A stretch of DNA of 64,000 nucleotides from a virus. How positions within the stretch are numbered: position 1 is the stretch's first letter; each line of letters starts with the position of its first letter. Below, one piece after another: positions 30,693 to 39,231 of the stretch. Below the pieces are notes generated by a model. That model ran no database searches, was not told the origin of the DNA, and saw nothing but the letters and a program-made list of their open reading frames with translations. The DNA lies in the IMG/VR virus record IMGVR_UViG_3300025687_000026, positions 1 through 64,000 of that record; one strand, written 5' to 3'. The position numbers and the translations under genes are program-made.

Positions 30693-31924
30693 GGTTCGCT
30701 ACACTCGCTGACATACACGAGCGTATCAGACTTGGCTCACCGAAGCGTGGTCAACTGCAGCGCCTGACCTCCAAGGAGGAAGCACTCTTCTTCTTCGAGT
30801 TCTTCTACCCCGAGCGTGCGAGAGTTTCAACGAGCACAGCCATCGGTAAGGTAGCGCACGAACTGTCGCTTTTCTACGATGTCGCCGCCAACATGATGCC
30901 CGACGAAGAGACATGGTATGCTCTTGCTTCTGAAAGCAACAAGTCAGCCTCCCGTGCGATGACTTGTCAGCAGGTGCTTGACCTACCTTTTGAGTCCATG
31001 TCGTTCACTGACATCGCTTACCGCTTCAATGAAGTCGAGGCTCGCCTCGTATGGCGTTACCTCATGCGAGCAACACCTGACATCAGCAAGCGTTCTTTTT
31101 TCGGTATCATGTCCACGCTCATGGACTTACCTTCCGCTGTTGTCAAACAGAGCATGACGCGTGACACACTCATCAAGATGTTCGATGACCCGAACTCAAT
31201 CCAGTCGCTGACCGAATGGTGGAAGCACTCCGCTTTCCCAACGCCTGCACGCTGGCGCTCGTGGCGCAAACTCACGCCACCCGAGGATGACCACATCGCT
31301 GTCATCGTTCCCAATGGACCGCTCTACTTCACTTGGAGAGGAGAGGCTCGGACCCGTTCAGGAGAGCGTCTGTCTTCCGTGCACGCCAACGACTACCTCA
31401 TTGAGTGGGCGGGCGACCATATCATCGACAGGATTCCAGCCAGCGACCCCGCACGAGCGTGGGCTGACCGAGTCCCTGATGATGCTGAGACATACACCCT
31501 CGCCGACCATGGAGCATGGGAGAATGTCATGCGCCGTCTGAACGATGATGATGTCCAGTGCGTCCGCCTCGTGCGAGCGTCGAACCACTACGAGCCTGAC
31601 GAGGTCATGGGATTCACCATGTTTCCCCATCGCTCTCGCGTCTTCCTCCGCCTGCATGAGATTGATGAGAGTCGCTGGACGCTTGCTGCGCTGGATGGAC
31701 TGGATGACTACGAGCCTGTTGCGAGGATTGAGAGTCCTGAGCCGACCATCCGTGAGGTGGAAGAAGATTCATGTGCTGTCGTGGAGGTGGCTGTGCTTTC
31801 CGTTGACAGTGAGGGTAACATCAACCAGTGCCTGTTCGTGGACATGCGTCCTGACTTGGGCATTGGCGATGTCACCCAAGTGACGGAACTGATTGAAAGG
31901 GGGTTAGAACATGCAGGTGACTGA
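30689..31924 (+). CDS. Unknown 411-residue protein
   Basis: The N-terminal 180 residues are helical (SKEEALFFFEFFYPERARVS; EVEARLVWRYLMRATPDIS), somewhat like the N-terminal helical domain of ATP-dependent DNA ligases. The C-terminal part is beta-rich and acidic. No ligase nucleotidyl-transfer lysine motif (KxDG) is present, so a ligase is not claimed. Coupled to the cyclin-box gene upstream. Confidence 0.65.
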   Translation: MRFATLADIHERIRLGSPKRGQLQRLTSKEEALFFFEFFYPERARVSTSTAIGKVAHELSLFYDVAANMMPDEETWYALASESNKSASRAMTCQQVLDLPFESMSFTDIAYRFNEVEARLVWRYLMRATPDISKRSFFGIMSTLMDLPSAVVKQSMTRDTLIKMFDDPNSIQSLTEWWKHSAFPTPARWRSWRKLTPPEDDHIAVIVPNGPLYFTWRGEARTRSGERLSSVHANDYLIEWAGDHIIDRIPASDPARAWADRVPDDAETYTLADHGAWENVMRRLNDDDVQCVRLVRASNHYEPDEVMGFTMFPHRSRVFLRLHEIDESRWTLAALDGLDDYEPVARIESPEPTIREVEEDSCAVVEVAVLSVDSEGNINQCLFVDMRPDLGIGDVTQVTELIERGLEHAGD

Positions 31925-32366
31925 TGACCGTGAGATGTGGCTGGGACTGGGTTACATCCTCGGAGGAGTTCGCTTCACCGTGAGCGTGTCCAAGGCCAGT
32001 GACCGGCCCGCCGGTTATCGTGTCCGCTCCAGCATTCGTTTCCAAAAGCCAGTGGCGCTTCATGCTGAGCGCTCTGTGAGTGAAGCACTCTTCGTAGCCG
32101 GGCTTGAGGTGCAGGAGACATACGAGAGTCAGCCTGAACTCATGGCGTGGGTGGCCTTCATCCTCCGCATGGATGATGCCTATAGCATCCGTAACATGTT
32201 TGCTGACCAAGACGGACTGCACATGTTTCTGTGGGTCTACGACAACCCACCGCCTCGTGACTACGAATCGTTTCTTCAATGGGCTGAGGCTTACGACGAT
32301 GAAATCGAGGCACTGAATCCTTCACTACTTAAAGAAGTATCAAAGGGGGATGACCGTGATGACTGA
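31911..32366 (+). CDS. Unknown protein with LAGLIDADG-like core lacking catalytic residues
   Basis: 151 residues. LGYILGGVRFTVSVSKASDR followed by GYRVRSSIRFQKP resembles the start of LAGLIDADG endonucleases (LAGFIDGEGSFxIxIxK...GYRVRP), but the acidic catalytic position is Gly/Val here. A DNA-binding derivative without nuclease activity is one explanation; coincidence is another. PSLLKEVSK near the C-terminus is encoded by promoter copy 13. Confidence 0.6.
   Translation: MQVTDDREMWLGLGYILGGVRFTVSVSKASDRPAGYRVRSSIRFQKPVALHAERSVSEALFVAGLEVQETYESQPELMAWVAFILRMDDAYSIRNMFADQDGLHMFLWVYDNPPPRDYESFLQWAEAYDDEIEALNPSLLKEVSKGDDRDD
32321..32343 (+). promoter_or_regulatory. 23-nt promoter element, copy 13 (inside a coding region)
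   Basis: AAAGAAGTATCAA variant, read in frame as SLLKEVS. It heads the replication module; the clamp-loader ATG at 32350 or 32359 is 29 or 38 nt from the element start. No further copy occurs to the right. Confidence 0.72.
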
Positions 32367-33309
32367 ACCGACGACACTTGACGAGATAGCGGGGCAGAGT
32401 GCCTTCGTTACCGAGGCTAAGCGTTGGGCAGAACAGGGTGAATATCCACCCGCCGTTCTTGTCCACGGTCCCCCCGGTGTCGGTAAGACCACGGTTGGTA
32501 AGGTGCTCGCTCGTGTATCGCTGGGTGAGTTCTTTGACCCGATGAACTTCATCATAACCAACGCCAGCGACGACCGTGGTATTGACTTCATTCGCAACGA
32601 ACTCAAGCAGTGGGCGACCATTAAGGCGATGGGCGCTGACCGACGGGTCATCTTGCTTGATGAGGCCGATGGCCTCACACCTGCAGCGCAAGATGCGCTG
32701 CGTCAAATTATTGAGTTGTTATCGGACAACTGCTTCTTCATTCTCACAGCCAACGACATCAGCAAGATTCGTCCTGCTATTCAGAGCAGGTGTCTCGTAT
32801 ATGAGTTCAAGCCCATCAGTCCTGAAGATGGGGCTAAGAGACTTGTTGAATTATTCAAAGGACACTTGAGTTGGATTGGTGACAGCGCAACACTCAGCGC
32901 TTGGAATAACACATTCATGCGACTCATGAAGTTCACTGGTGGCGACATGCGAAGCGCTATCGCTATCATGGAGAGTCATGGTGACGCTCCTCTTGTTGCT
33001 CTACAGAAGAGGCTATCCGATGGGGGTAACCCATCACAGGCCGCACTCGCCGCCATCAGTGGTGAGTATGGTGACATGCGTAAGCAATTCTATTCTATGC
33101 TTGACCGAGGGTTATCACTTACCTTCGTCATGCGAACATTCCATGAGAATCTAACCGAGTTCTTTGAGATGGATGCTGATACCACCTTCACGGTGATGGC
33201 CGTGCTTGGTGAGATGGTGCCTCACATGTATGAGTGGCCCATCGGTTCCTATTCCTTCGTGGATTGCCTCGTTGCGAGGCTGAAGAAGGAGGTGCACACA
33301 AATGAGTGA
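32350..33309 (+). CDS. rfcS: Replication factor C small subunit (clamp loader)
   Basis: 319 residues, the usual length for RFC small subunits. N-terminal LDEIAGQ, Walker A HGPPGVGKTT (about 39-48), Walker B ILLDEADGLT (about 100-109), sensor-1 ILTAND, arginine finger QSRC (about 144-147), and C-terminal collar helices. Loads the sliding clamp onto primer ends. No large subunit is visible, so it may form homomeric or hybrid complexes with host RFC. Start is either this ATG or that at 32359 (MTEPTTLDE); the latter fits the predicted transcript start better. Confidence 0.95.
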   Translation: MTVMTEPTTLDEIAGQSAFVTEAKRWAEQGEYPPAVLVHGPPGVGKTTVGKVLARVSLGEFFDPMNFIITNASDDRGIDFIRNELKQWATIKAMGADRRVILLDEADGLTPAAQDALRQIIELLSDNCFFILTANDISKIRPAIQSRCLVYEFKPISPEDGAKRLVELFKGHLSWIGDSATLSAWNNTFMRLMKFTGGDMRSAIAIMESHGDAPLVALQKRLSDGGNPSQAALAAISGEYGDMRKQFYSMLDRGLSLTFVMRTFHENLTEFFEMDADTTFTVMAVLGEMVPHMYEWPIGSYSFVDCLVARLKKEVHTNE

Positions 33310-34648
33310 TGAATACGAAGAGCCGGACTACGGCGAAGACGACATGCCTGAGAAAACGAACGACAGCACCGGACTGCCTTCCGGGGTCACGGAGCGCTTG
33401 GCCAAGTATGCCGAGCGCACGAAGAAGGACATCGCTACGGTAACGCAGCAGTTCCATGACTACATCGCCAACGAATACCTCTGTGAAGATGCCTCGGCTG
33501 AAGATGAGGACCTTCTTGAAGACTGGGCCGAGCAAATGCTCGTTGAAACCCGCAACGAAAGCAGCGGTGGCGGCGGAGCCTACGGTGGCGTGCCCTTCGT
33601 CGGCATGTTCGTCGGCGTCGAACCCAACTCCCGTGACCGTCGTGATGGGCTCGTCAAGCGAGCCAAGCGTGACTTCACCCTTGACGCAGGTGCCGCTGTC
33701 GGTAGTGGTTTCGTGGGTCATTTCACCAAGGGCGATGGCGTGTGGATGCTCAACACCAGCGACGGTGAGCGTCGCACGGAGTTCTCCACTGACGAGATTC
33801 CCGACCACTCGTTCATCGCTGATGGCGAACGCATCTGCTTGCTCACCAAGACAAATCGCCCGAAGGCCATGAGCGTGATGGGGCGCAACTACATCTTCCT
33901 CGGCGCACCTGAGGAGGAGTTCACCAACGACAACGCCATCCAAATGTGGCGACTTGATTGTCAAGGTGAAGACGCCGACATGGTCGTGCGCATCGGGGCA
34001 CCCTGCCGCATCAACGCTCGGCTTCCTAACGAGAACGCCCCCGAAGGTTTCAAGGATGTCTTGAGCACGAGCCTCGGCTTGAAAGACAGCATCGAATACA
34101 CCGACGAGTTCGTCGACAAGGATGTCCGTCCGTTCCTGAACCCGTTCAAGATGTGGGTCGATGGCGAACTCCATGGCCACTACGCTGCGCTTGAAGACCT
34201 CGTGGAAGTGTTCGAGTCCGGCAGCCGAACCTTCACCATCAACGGCGAGCAGGGCAAGTCGGGTCCAATCGTCTTCACCAAGGGCACCGTCAACCGCCTC
34301 TCCTCTGAGGCTCGTGACAGTGACTTCGATGAAGGTAACCGCTCTTACTCGCTCTCTCTAACCTCCAGCGCCCTGCAGAGCATGCACAGCAAGCAGGACC
34401 AGCGTGAAGTCATGTGTTGGATTGGTAGTGCTTGTAACGACCTAACCAATCCCTTCTCCGCTTTCGACGGTGACGAGGAGATTCCCTACGCTGAGGGCTC
34501 AACGGTTCTCGTCTGTGGTCGTATCGCCGTGAAGCGAAAGGAAGGCGTCGACATCCCCAACCTCAAGGTCATGGGTGTCTTTGCTCACCCTCGCCGCATT
34601 CGCCGCCGTGCAACCGGAGGCGACACTGGTCGAGGTCAGTTCGAGTGA
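33302..34648 (+). CDS. Putative OB-fold ssDNA-binding protein (RPA-like)
   Basis: 448 residues. N-terminal VTERLAKYAERTKKDIATVT... helix, then several beta-rich segments; the C-terminal region from about 340 (SGPIVFTKGTVNRLSSEARD; EGSTVLVCGRIAVKRKEGVD) reads like an OB fold, ending in an Arg-rich basic tail. Place between clamp loader and RadA-like ATPase supports an RPA role. No zinc finger is visible. Identification is by context and fold impression. Confidence 0.55.
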   Translation: MSDEYEEPDYGEDDMPEKTNDSTGLPSGVTERLAKYAERTKKDIATVTQQFHDYIANEYLCEDASAEDEDLLEDWAEQMLVETRNESSGGGGAYGGVPFVGMFVGVEPNSRDRRDGLVKRAKRDFTLDAGAAVGSGFVGHFTKGDGVWMLNTSDGERRTEFSTDEIPDHSFIADGERICLLTKTNRPKAMSVMGRNYIFLGAPEEEFTNDNAIQMWRLDCQGEDADMVVRIGAPCRINARLPNENAPEGFKDVLSTSLGLKDSIEYTDEFVDKDVRPFLNPFKMWVDGELHGHYAALEDLVEVFESGSRTFTINGEQGKSGPIVFTKGTVNRLSSEARDSDFDEGNRSYSLSLTSSALQSMHSKQDQREVMCWIGSACNDLTNPFSAFDGDEEIPYAEGSTVLVCGRIAVKRKEGVDIPNLKVMGVFAHPRRIRRRATGGDTGRGQFE

Positions 34649-34659
34649 GGTGATGAAGT

Positions 34660-35646
34660 ATGGCTGGATTCGGAAAAACCAAAGAAGCAGAGAAGCAAGA
34701 GGTCGAGCAGGAGGTCCTTGAGGCCACCCCTGCTCACAAGCGCACCGACGCTGACCCTTTCGCTATTCTACAAAAGGAACTGGCGATGATGGACAACACT
34801 CCTCAGACGCACATCTTCATGGGCATCGCTGGTCACGACAACACCGGTAAGACCGCTATCGTGACGGACGCCTTCACCAAGGACGAGCGTGCTCGTGAGA
34901 CTGGTGAGGAACTGTGGATTCTTGACTTCGAGGGTGGCGGTGCCGCCAACAAGTCAGCGTTCCATGCTCACGAAGGTCGCATCAAGTGCTGGGAACCATG
35001 GGTCATGTCCCGTGGCGACCGCACTGCTTACGACTACCCTGCTACTCACGACCGTGTCATGAGCATTGTCCAGTTTGCTGTCGACATCGCTCAGAAGCAG
35101 CGTGACCCTGACTACACCGGCACCCGCCTGTGGGGTCTTCTTGTCACTGGTGTCGACCTGTGGGACAGCGTGTGTGTCAACTGCATGCGTATCGTTGACC
35201 TCAACATCGCCAAGGACGGTATTGAAGCCGCTGACTGGAACAAGAAGGTCGGGCATCAATGGGACTGGGCCATCCGCAAGACTCGCTTCCACCAACTGAC
35301 TGGTCTGTGCCGTGCACTGGTCAAGGCTGGTGTCCGAGTGTTTTGGGAGACGCACCTGCGCCTGACCAACTACTCCTTCGGCAAGAGCGAGGCCGTTGAC
35401 CCATCGTGGCGACCCGACTGGGAGAAGGCCAGCAACAACTTCGTCTATCAAATCCTCATCTGTGAGCGCAAGGATGTGCTGGATGACGAGACGGGTGAAG
35501 TTGTCCGCAGCGAATACCAAGTGACCTTTGACAAGAGCAAGACCAATGCTCGCTTGCAGGGACAAAAGCGAACGACACTCATCACGGAGGCTGGACAGGA
35601 GCCGCAGTGGTTCGGGCTACCCGAACTCTACGACGGCTCACTCTGA
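34660..35646 (+). CDS. RecA/RadA-superfamily ATPase
   Basis: 328 residues. Walker A GHDNTGKTA (58-66), an acidic LDFEGGG after strand 2, and a hydrophobic strand LLVTGVDLWDSV as Walker B-like. The short single-domain form resembles the phage Sak4/AAA_24-type recombinases and mediators rather than full RadA. Likely aids recombination-dependent replication. Clear 11-nt spacing from the RPA-like gene with GAGGTGATG as SD. Confidence 0.75.
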   Translation: MAGFGKTKEAEKQEVEQEVLEATPAHKRTDADPFAILQKELAMMDNTPQTHIFMGIAGHDNTGKTAIVTDAFTKDERARETGEELWILDFEGGGAANKSAFHAHEGRIKCWEPWVMSRGDRTAYDYPATHDRVMSIVQFAVDIAQKQRDPDYTGTRLWGLLVTGVDLWDSVCVNCMRIVDLNIAKDGIEAADWNKKVGHQWDWAIRKTRFHQLTGLCRALVKAGVRVFWETHLRLTNYSFGKSEAVDPSWRPDWEKASNNFVYQILICERKDVLDDETGEVVRSEYQVTFDKSKTNARLQGQKRTTLITEAGQEPQWFGLPELYDGSL

Positions 35647-35800
35647 GACACACTCACACATGGGGGTTTGCCTGAATAAAAACGGTTATGGTTTGTTTCT
35701 TCCCAGCGTGCATCCCATCGCTTGCTGGTTGTTTGAGGCAGGGGGCAGGGGTGCCTCCGAACCGTTCCCCCACCCGTGTGAGAAAAAAAGGTGATAGTAA
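35647..35800. promoter_or_regulatory. Intergenic region with probable promoter of PCNA
   Basis: 154 nt without a gene. AATAAAAACGGTTATGG at 35675 is a TATA-like stretch, and an imperfect inverted repeat (CACACATGGGGG versus CCCCCACCCGTGTG) spans the region. A-rich SD AAAAAAAGGTGATAG precedes the ATG. It is one of the few gaps in the replication module and has no copy of the 23-nt element. Confidence 0.4.
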
Positions 35801-36556
35801 ATGACAGAAGTAACGATTAACCGCAAGCAGGCACTGGGCTTCCTTTCCTCGTTCGGCAACAATGTCGGCGACCTCAAGGTCACCTTTGCCCTTGATGGTA
35901 AGATGACGGCCACGGTGGCCTTCATGTCACACTACTTTCACAAGGAGCGTCAGGTCGAGGGCACTGTGAAGACAGCGGGCACCATCGACATCAGCGAGTT
36001 AGAGAAGGCATGTAAGTTCCTGAAGAGCGCCAAGGGTGACACGGTGACCCTGAAGCAAATGGGTAGCGGTAAGACCCTCTACATCAACGCCGGGACCACG
36101 AAGGTGCAGTTTCCGAGCAGCACGGCCGTTGTTTCCTACAGCAAGGTCCCGCTCATCGAGCGTCTCATCAATCAGACCATTGACTCGCAGTGGACAAAGT
36201 GGAGCACCTTTGACTTGGAAGTCAGCGGCACGGTGAACATCACCGACCTGCTGACGGTGTCGAAGATGCGAGGCATCCTTAACGCCAGCCCTGTCTTCAG
36301 AATCATCGCTAATGCAGAAGAGGCTGAACTTAGCATCACTGCAGGAAAGCGTCATGAGGCTCGGTTGTTCAACACAGTCACGCTGACGGACCCTGTCGGT
36401 CCCAACGCCAGCATCGAGTCTACCTACGGGCCATGGCTGATGGAAACCATCGGGCTGCTGAGCGAAGGTCCTGCTGAGATTCATTTTGGCGCAAGCACCA
36501 TCCTTGCAGTGCGACAGAACGCTGACTTGCTTATCGTGGTTGACCAAAGAGCGTGA
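35801..36556 (+). CDS. pcn: PCNA-type sliding clamp
   Basis: 251 residues, typical clamp length. Two repeats of beta-alpha-beta are suggested: N-terminal VTFALDGKMTATVAFMSHYF and IDISELEKACKFLKSAKGD, then the interdomain region and VNITDLLTVSKMRGILNASP; C-terminal PAEIHFGASTILAV matches the last strands. It tethers the polymerase to DNA. Placed directly before the DNA polymerase gene (4-nt gap) in an operon. Confidence 0.85.
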   Translation: MTEVTINRKQALGFLSSFGNNVGDLKVTFALDGKMTATVAFMSHYFHKERQVEGTVKTAGTIDISELEKACKFLKSAKGDTVTLKQMGSGKTLYINAGTTKVQFPSSTAVVSYSKVPLIERLINQTIDSQWTKWSTFDLEVSGTVNITDLLTVSKMRGILNASPVFRIIANAEEAELSITAGKRHEARLFNTVTLTDPVGPNASIESTYGPWLMETIGLLSEGPAEIHFGASTILAVRQNADLLIVVDQRA

Positions 36557-36560
36557 TAGC

Positions 36561-38930
36561 GTGATTGTCGACTGGTTCTATCCTGAGTGGTCCGACTCGT
36601 TCGGAGCACCATCCCTCTACCTTAGGACGAGGGGTAAGGACGGAGCCTTGGTCACACGCACCGTCCATCCTGAAGACGATGACTACCTGCGTCCATTCTG
36701 TTGGATTCCATCCAACACACCTCAGTGGAAGTTGAATCGCTTAGCCAATCGCATTCCTGCTGCCGATGTCCTCTACAAAGAGAAGGCGACAGGCCGTGAC
36801 GGTCGCGCTCTCATCAAGGTCGAGGTCGACAAGCCGAACGACCTTTGGGAAGTCAAGGACCTCATGGACACTTATGAAGCAGACTTGAACTACCTTGAGC
36901 AAATCCTGCTACACTTCTACCCTGAGAAAATCCCTGAGTTCCACCCTCGTGTGTGGTTCTTCGACCTTGAGTGGGACCCGAAGCAAGACTTCACGACCGT
37001 CATGGCCGTGGTTGACAGTCACGCTGATGTGCCTGTGGCCTTCGCTTGGAAGCGCGGCATCGACACGATGAGTGTCACCTATGTCGAGCGTGAGGGTGGC
37101 TACATGCTTCATCAGTTCGGCAGCGAAGCCGCCATGCACGAAGCGTTTCTTCAACACATGGAGGCCTGTGACCCCGATATTCTCGTGGCTCACGCTATCA
37201 TGTGGGCCGACTTACCGCACTTGCTGCGCCGACTGGAGAACCCTGACCGCCTCTCCCCGTTGGGTCAAGTGGTCAAGCCGTTCAAGGACAGTGGCTACAA
37301 GGACACACAGCAGCCCATCAAAGGACGCCTCTGCTGGGACTCAGCAGCGCACTGGAAGAGCGGTAGTGGCTTTGAGACACTTTGGCAAAAGTCCGGGCGT
37401 GGGCAATTACCTAACCGCAAGTTGAACACCATCGCTGGTCTGTTGGACCTTGGCTCCAAACTGACGGATGAAATCGAAGGCATGACGGTGTTCAATGGTT
37501 GGTATGACCACTACGACCACTTCGTAGACTACTGTGTTCGTGACACTACACTACTCTCAGCAATCGCTGAGCGCCTCAACGCCATCGACTTCTTCGTCGC
37601 TATGCAACAACTGTGCGGTGTCTCATGGGGAAGCACGCACAAGGTGACTCGTTACTTCCGTGGCCTCATCGGTAGGCGCACGGACCTCAAAGCACCGAGC
37701 GCACGCAACAAGAATCGTGTGGACATGCAAGCGGCCTACATCCCTGACCCCATTCCCGGCCGTCATGTTGGCGTTGCGCTGGTGGACTACGCCGCACTCT
37801 ACCCGAACATCATTCTCAGCGACAACCTCTCCTATGAGACGAAGCGTGACGGTCCGGGGCCGGGTATCAAAAGCCTCGGCAACGGAACGCACTGGGACCA
37901 AACCAAGAAGGGTCTACTCCCATCCATCGTGGAAGAGATGCTGGAACTCAGAAAACGCTACAAGCAACTGATGAAAGAGGCTCAGAGCGAGGAAGAGCGC
38001 CTCGGTTACAACATGCTGCAGACTGCCGCTAAGGTCGCTGTCAACGCCCTCTACGGCATGTGCGGCATGAAGGCTGTCGACGGTATGTGGATTGACAACG
38101 ACATCGCTTCCTCCATCACCTTCCGTGGGCGTGAGGCTATCCGCCACCTGATGAGCGAGAGCGAGGAGATGGGCTACAAGTCCCTCTTCGGCCACACTGA
38201 CTCCGCCTTTATCCAAGTCCCATTCGAGGAGGCTCATACCCTCGCTGAGCACTTGACAAGCACGGCTCAGTCTAAGTTGGACCTGTCTCACATGGATGTG
38301 GAACTGGAAGCCTACTTCGACTACTGGACCACGGCCCCTGTCAAGAACCGCTACTTCGGTTACAAGGTGTGGCCTGAGAGCGACGCAGGGCAACTAAAGG
38401 TATCAGGCTATGAAATCAAAGCATCCAGTTCTGCAGCCATCACGAAGGAGATTCAGGAGACAGCCATGCGCCTCATCGGTCACGGAGCCGAAGAGGAAGA
38501 AGTGACTGAGACGCTGCGTGCATTGTCCCTTGCCGTCAAGAACGGCGAGGTGCCCATCAAAGACACGGCGTGTTCCACTCGTTTAACCAAGGACCCGACC
38601 GACTACGATTCGCCCACGCCGGGAGCCAAGGCTGCTTTATATTACAACCAACACTGCGGTGGCGAATTATGGCGCAAGGGCGACAGCGTGACATGGACCT
38701 ATGTCAAAGGTGTCAACGAGGGTGTTGCTGACTTTGTCACCATCAAGGGTCAGGATTCACCTGTCGCCTTCATCGCCTTCCGAGAGGTAGAAGAACTGTC
38801 AAACTACATCGTGGACTGGGATAAGGTCCTTGATGTGTTAGTGAAGTCAAAACTCAAGCGTCTCTATGAGAGCGTGGGTTGGGACATCGCCGCTGCAGCG
38901 GGAGATGTGGTTCCCAAAAGTTACTGGTGA
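36561..38930 (+). CDS. polB: Family B DNA polymerase with 3'-5' exonuclease
   Basis: 789 residues from GTG 36561, just after the PCNA stop and preceded by GTGATAGC; longer readings would overlap PCNA. Exo I FFDLEW (133-138), Exo II region VAHAIMWADLP, in which the usual Asn is not obvious, Exo III YCVRD (324-328). Polymerase motif A DYAALYPNI (409-417), motif B KVAVNALYG (491-499), motif C HTDSAF (545-550). Motif A and C Asp are intact, so it is an active replicative polymerase. Motif A has DYAALYPN where DxxSLYPS is usual. Confidence 0.95.
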   Translation: MIVDWFYPEWSDSFGAPSLYLRTRGKDGALVTRTVHPEDDDYLRPFCWIPSNTPQWKLNRLANRIPAADVLYKEKATGRDGRALIKVEVDKPNDLWEVKDLMDTYEADLNYLEQILLHFYPEKIPEFHPRVWFFDLEWDPKQDFTTVMAVVDSHADVPVAFAWKRGIDTMSVTYVEREGGYMLHQFGSEAAMHEAFLQHMEACDPDILVAHAIMWADLPHLLRRLENPDRLSPLGQVVKPFKDSGYKDTQQPIKGRLCWDSAAHWKSGSGFETLWQKSGRGQLPNRKLNTIAGLLDLGSKLTDEIEGMTVFNGWYDHYDHFVDYCVRDTTLLSAIAERLNAIDFFVAMQQLCGVSWGSTHKVTRYFRGLIGRRTDLKAPSARNKNRVDMQAAYIPDPIPGRHVGVALVDYAALYPNIILSDNLSYETKRDGPGPGIKSLGNGTHWDQTKKGLLPSIVEEMLELRKRYKQLMKEAQSEEERLGYNMLQTAAKVAVNALYGMCGMKAVDGMWIDNDIASSITFRGREAIRHLMSESEEMGYKSLFGHTDSAFIQVPFEEAHTLAEHLTSTAQSKLDLSHMDVELEAYFDYWTTAPVKNRYFGYKVWPESDAGQLKVSGYEIKASSSAAITKEIQETAMRLIGHGAEEEEVTETLRALSLAVKNGEVPIKDTACSTRLTKDPTDYDSPTPGAKAALYYNQHCGGELWRKGDSVTWTYVKGVNEGVADFVTIKGQDSPVAFIAFREVEELSNYIVDWDKVLDVLVKSKLKRLYESVGWDIAAAAGDVVPKSYW

Positions 38931-38935
38931 TTGAG

Positions 38936-39049
38936 ATGAATGGATTTTGGGATAGGATATTCAAGCGACTACGGACGCAAGAAGAAAAGCGCATGATTGA
39001 AGGCTATTACGAAAAAGCGAAGCGCATCTATGGAGTTGAAGAAGAATGA
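38936..39049 (+). CDS. 37-residue basic helical protein
   Basis: MNGFWDRIFKRLRTQEEKRM, then GYYEKAKRIYGVEEE. Lies between polymerase and MazG-like genes, overlapping the latter by ATGA. The amphipathic opening could be a PCNA- or polymerase-binding peptide (MNGFWDRIF), but this is speculation. Confidence 0.5.
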   Translation: MNGFWDRIFKRLRTQEEKRMIEGYYEKAKRIYGVEEE

Positions 39050-39231
39050 GCAGAATTGAAGATGAAGTGTGCGAGAAGATTCAGCAGCGTGCTGCTGTTG
39101 GAAAGAAGAAGTATGGTGTAACCATGGAGCGTGGCGACCTCAACCTGCTGGAGTGGCTGCAGCACCTGCAGGAAGAACTCATGGACGCCGCTGTGTATGT
39201 GCAGCGCCTGATGGAAGAGGTGAGCGAATGA
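39046..39231 (+). CDS. Short MazG-like (NTP-pyrophosphohydrolase-fold) protein
   Basis: 61 residues: KYGVTMERGDLNLLEWLQHL followed by QEELMDAAVYVQRL matches the helical core of small phage MazG-like proteins (KYG...L.HLQEELxDAxxYxxxL). The EExxD metal-binding element is represented by EELMDAA. Full MazG proteins are longer, so this is a minimal helix-loop-helix version. May trim the nucleotide pool. Confidence 0.6.
   Translation: MSRIEDEVCEKIQQRAAVGKKKYGVTMERGDLNLLEWLQHLQEELMDAAVYVQRLMEEVSE

Noticed and set aside
30689-31924. ATP-dependent DNA ligase
   Set aside because: Only the helical N-terminal part is suggestive; no KxDG active-site motif or other nucleotidyltransferase motifs were found.
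9443-32343. Thirteen direct repeats as a possible CRISPR array
   Set aside because: Copies are hundreds to thousands of bases apart with genes between, each placed before a start codon; no spacer regularity and no cas operon.
1-32366. Relation between the N-terminal tag (AWSVLKA) and the promoter-encoded SLLKAAS peptide
   Set aside because: The peptides look alike but the DNA differs, one is N-terminal on late genes and the other C-terminal on early genes; probably coincidence of amphipathic sequence.
36486-36560. Earlier start of the DNA polymerase
   Set aside because: It would overlap the end of PCNA in another frame; GTG 36561 lies just after the PCNA stop and has a plausible SD.
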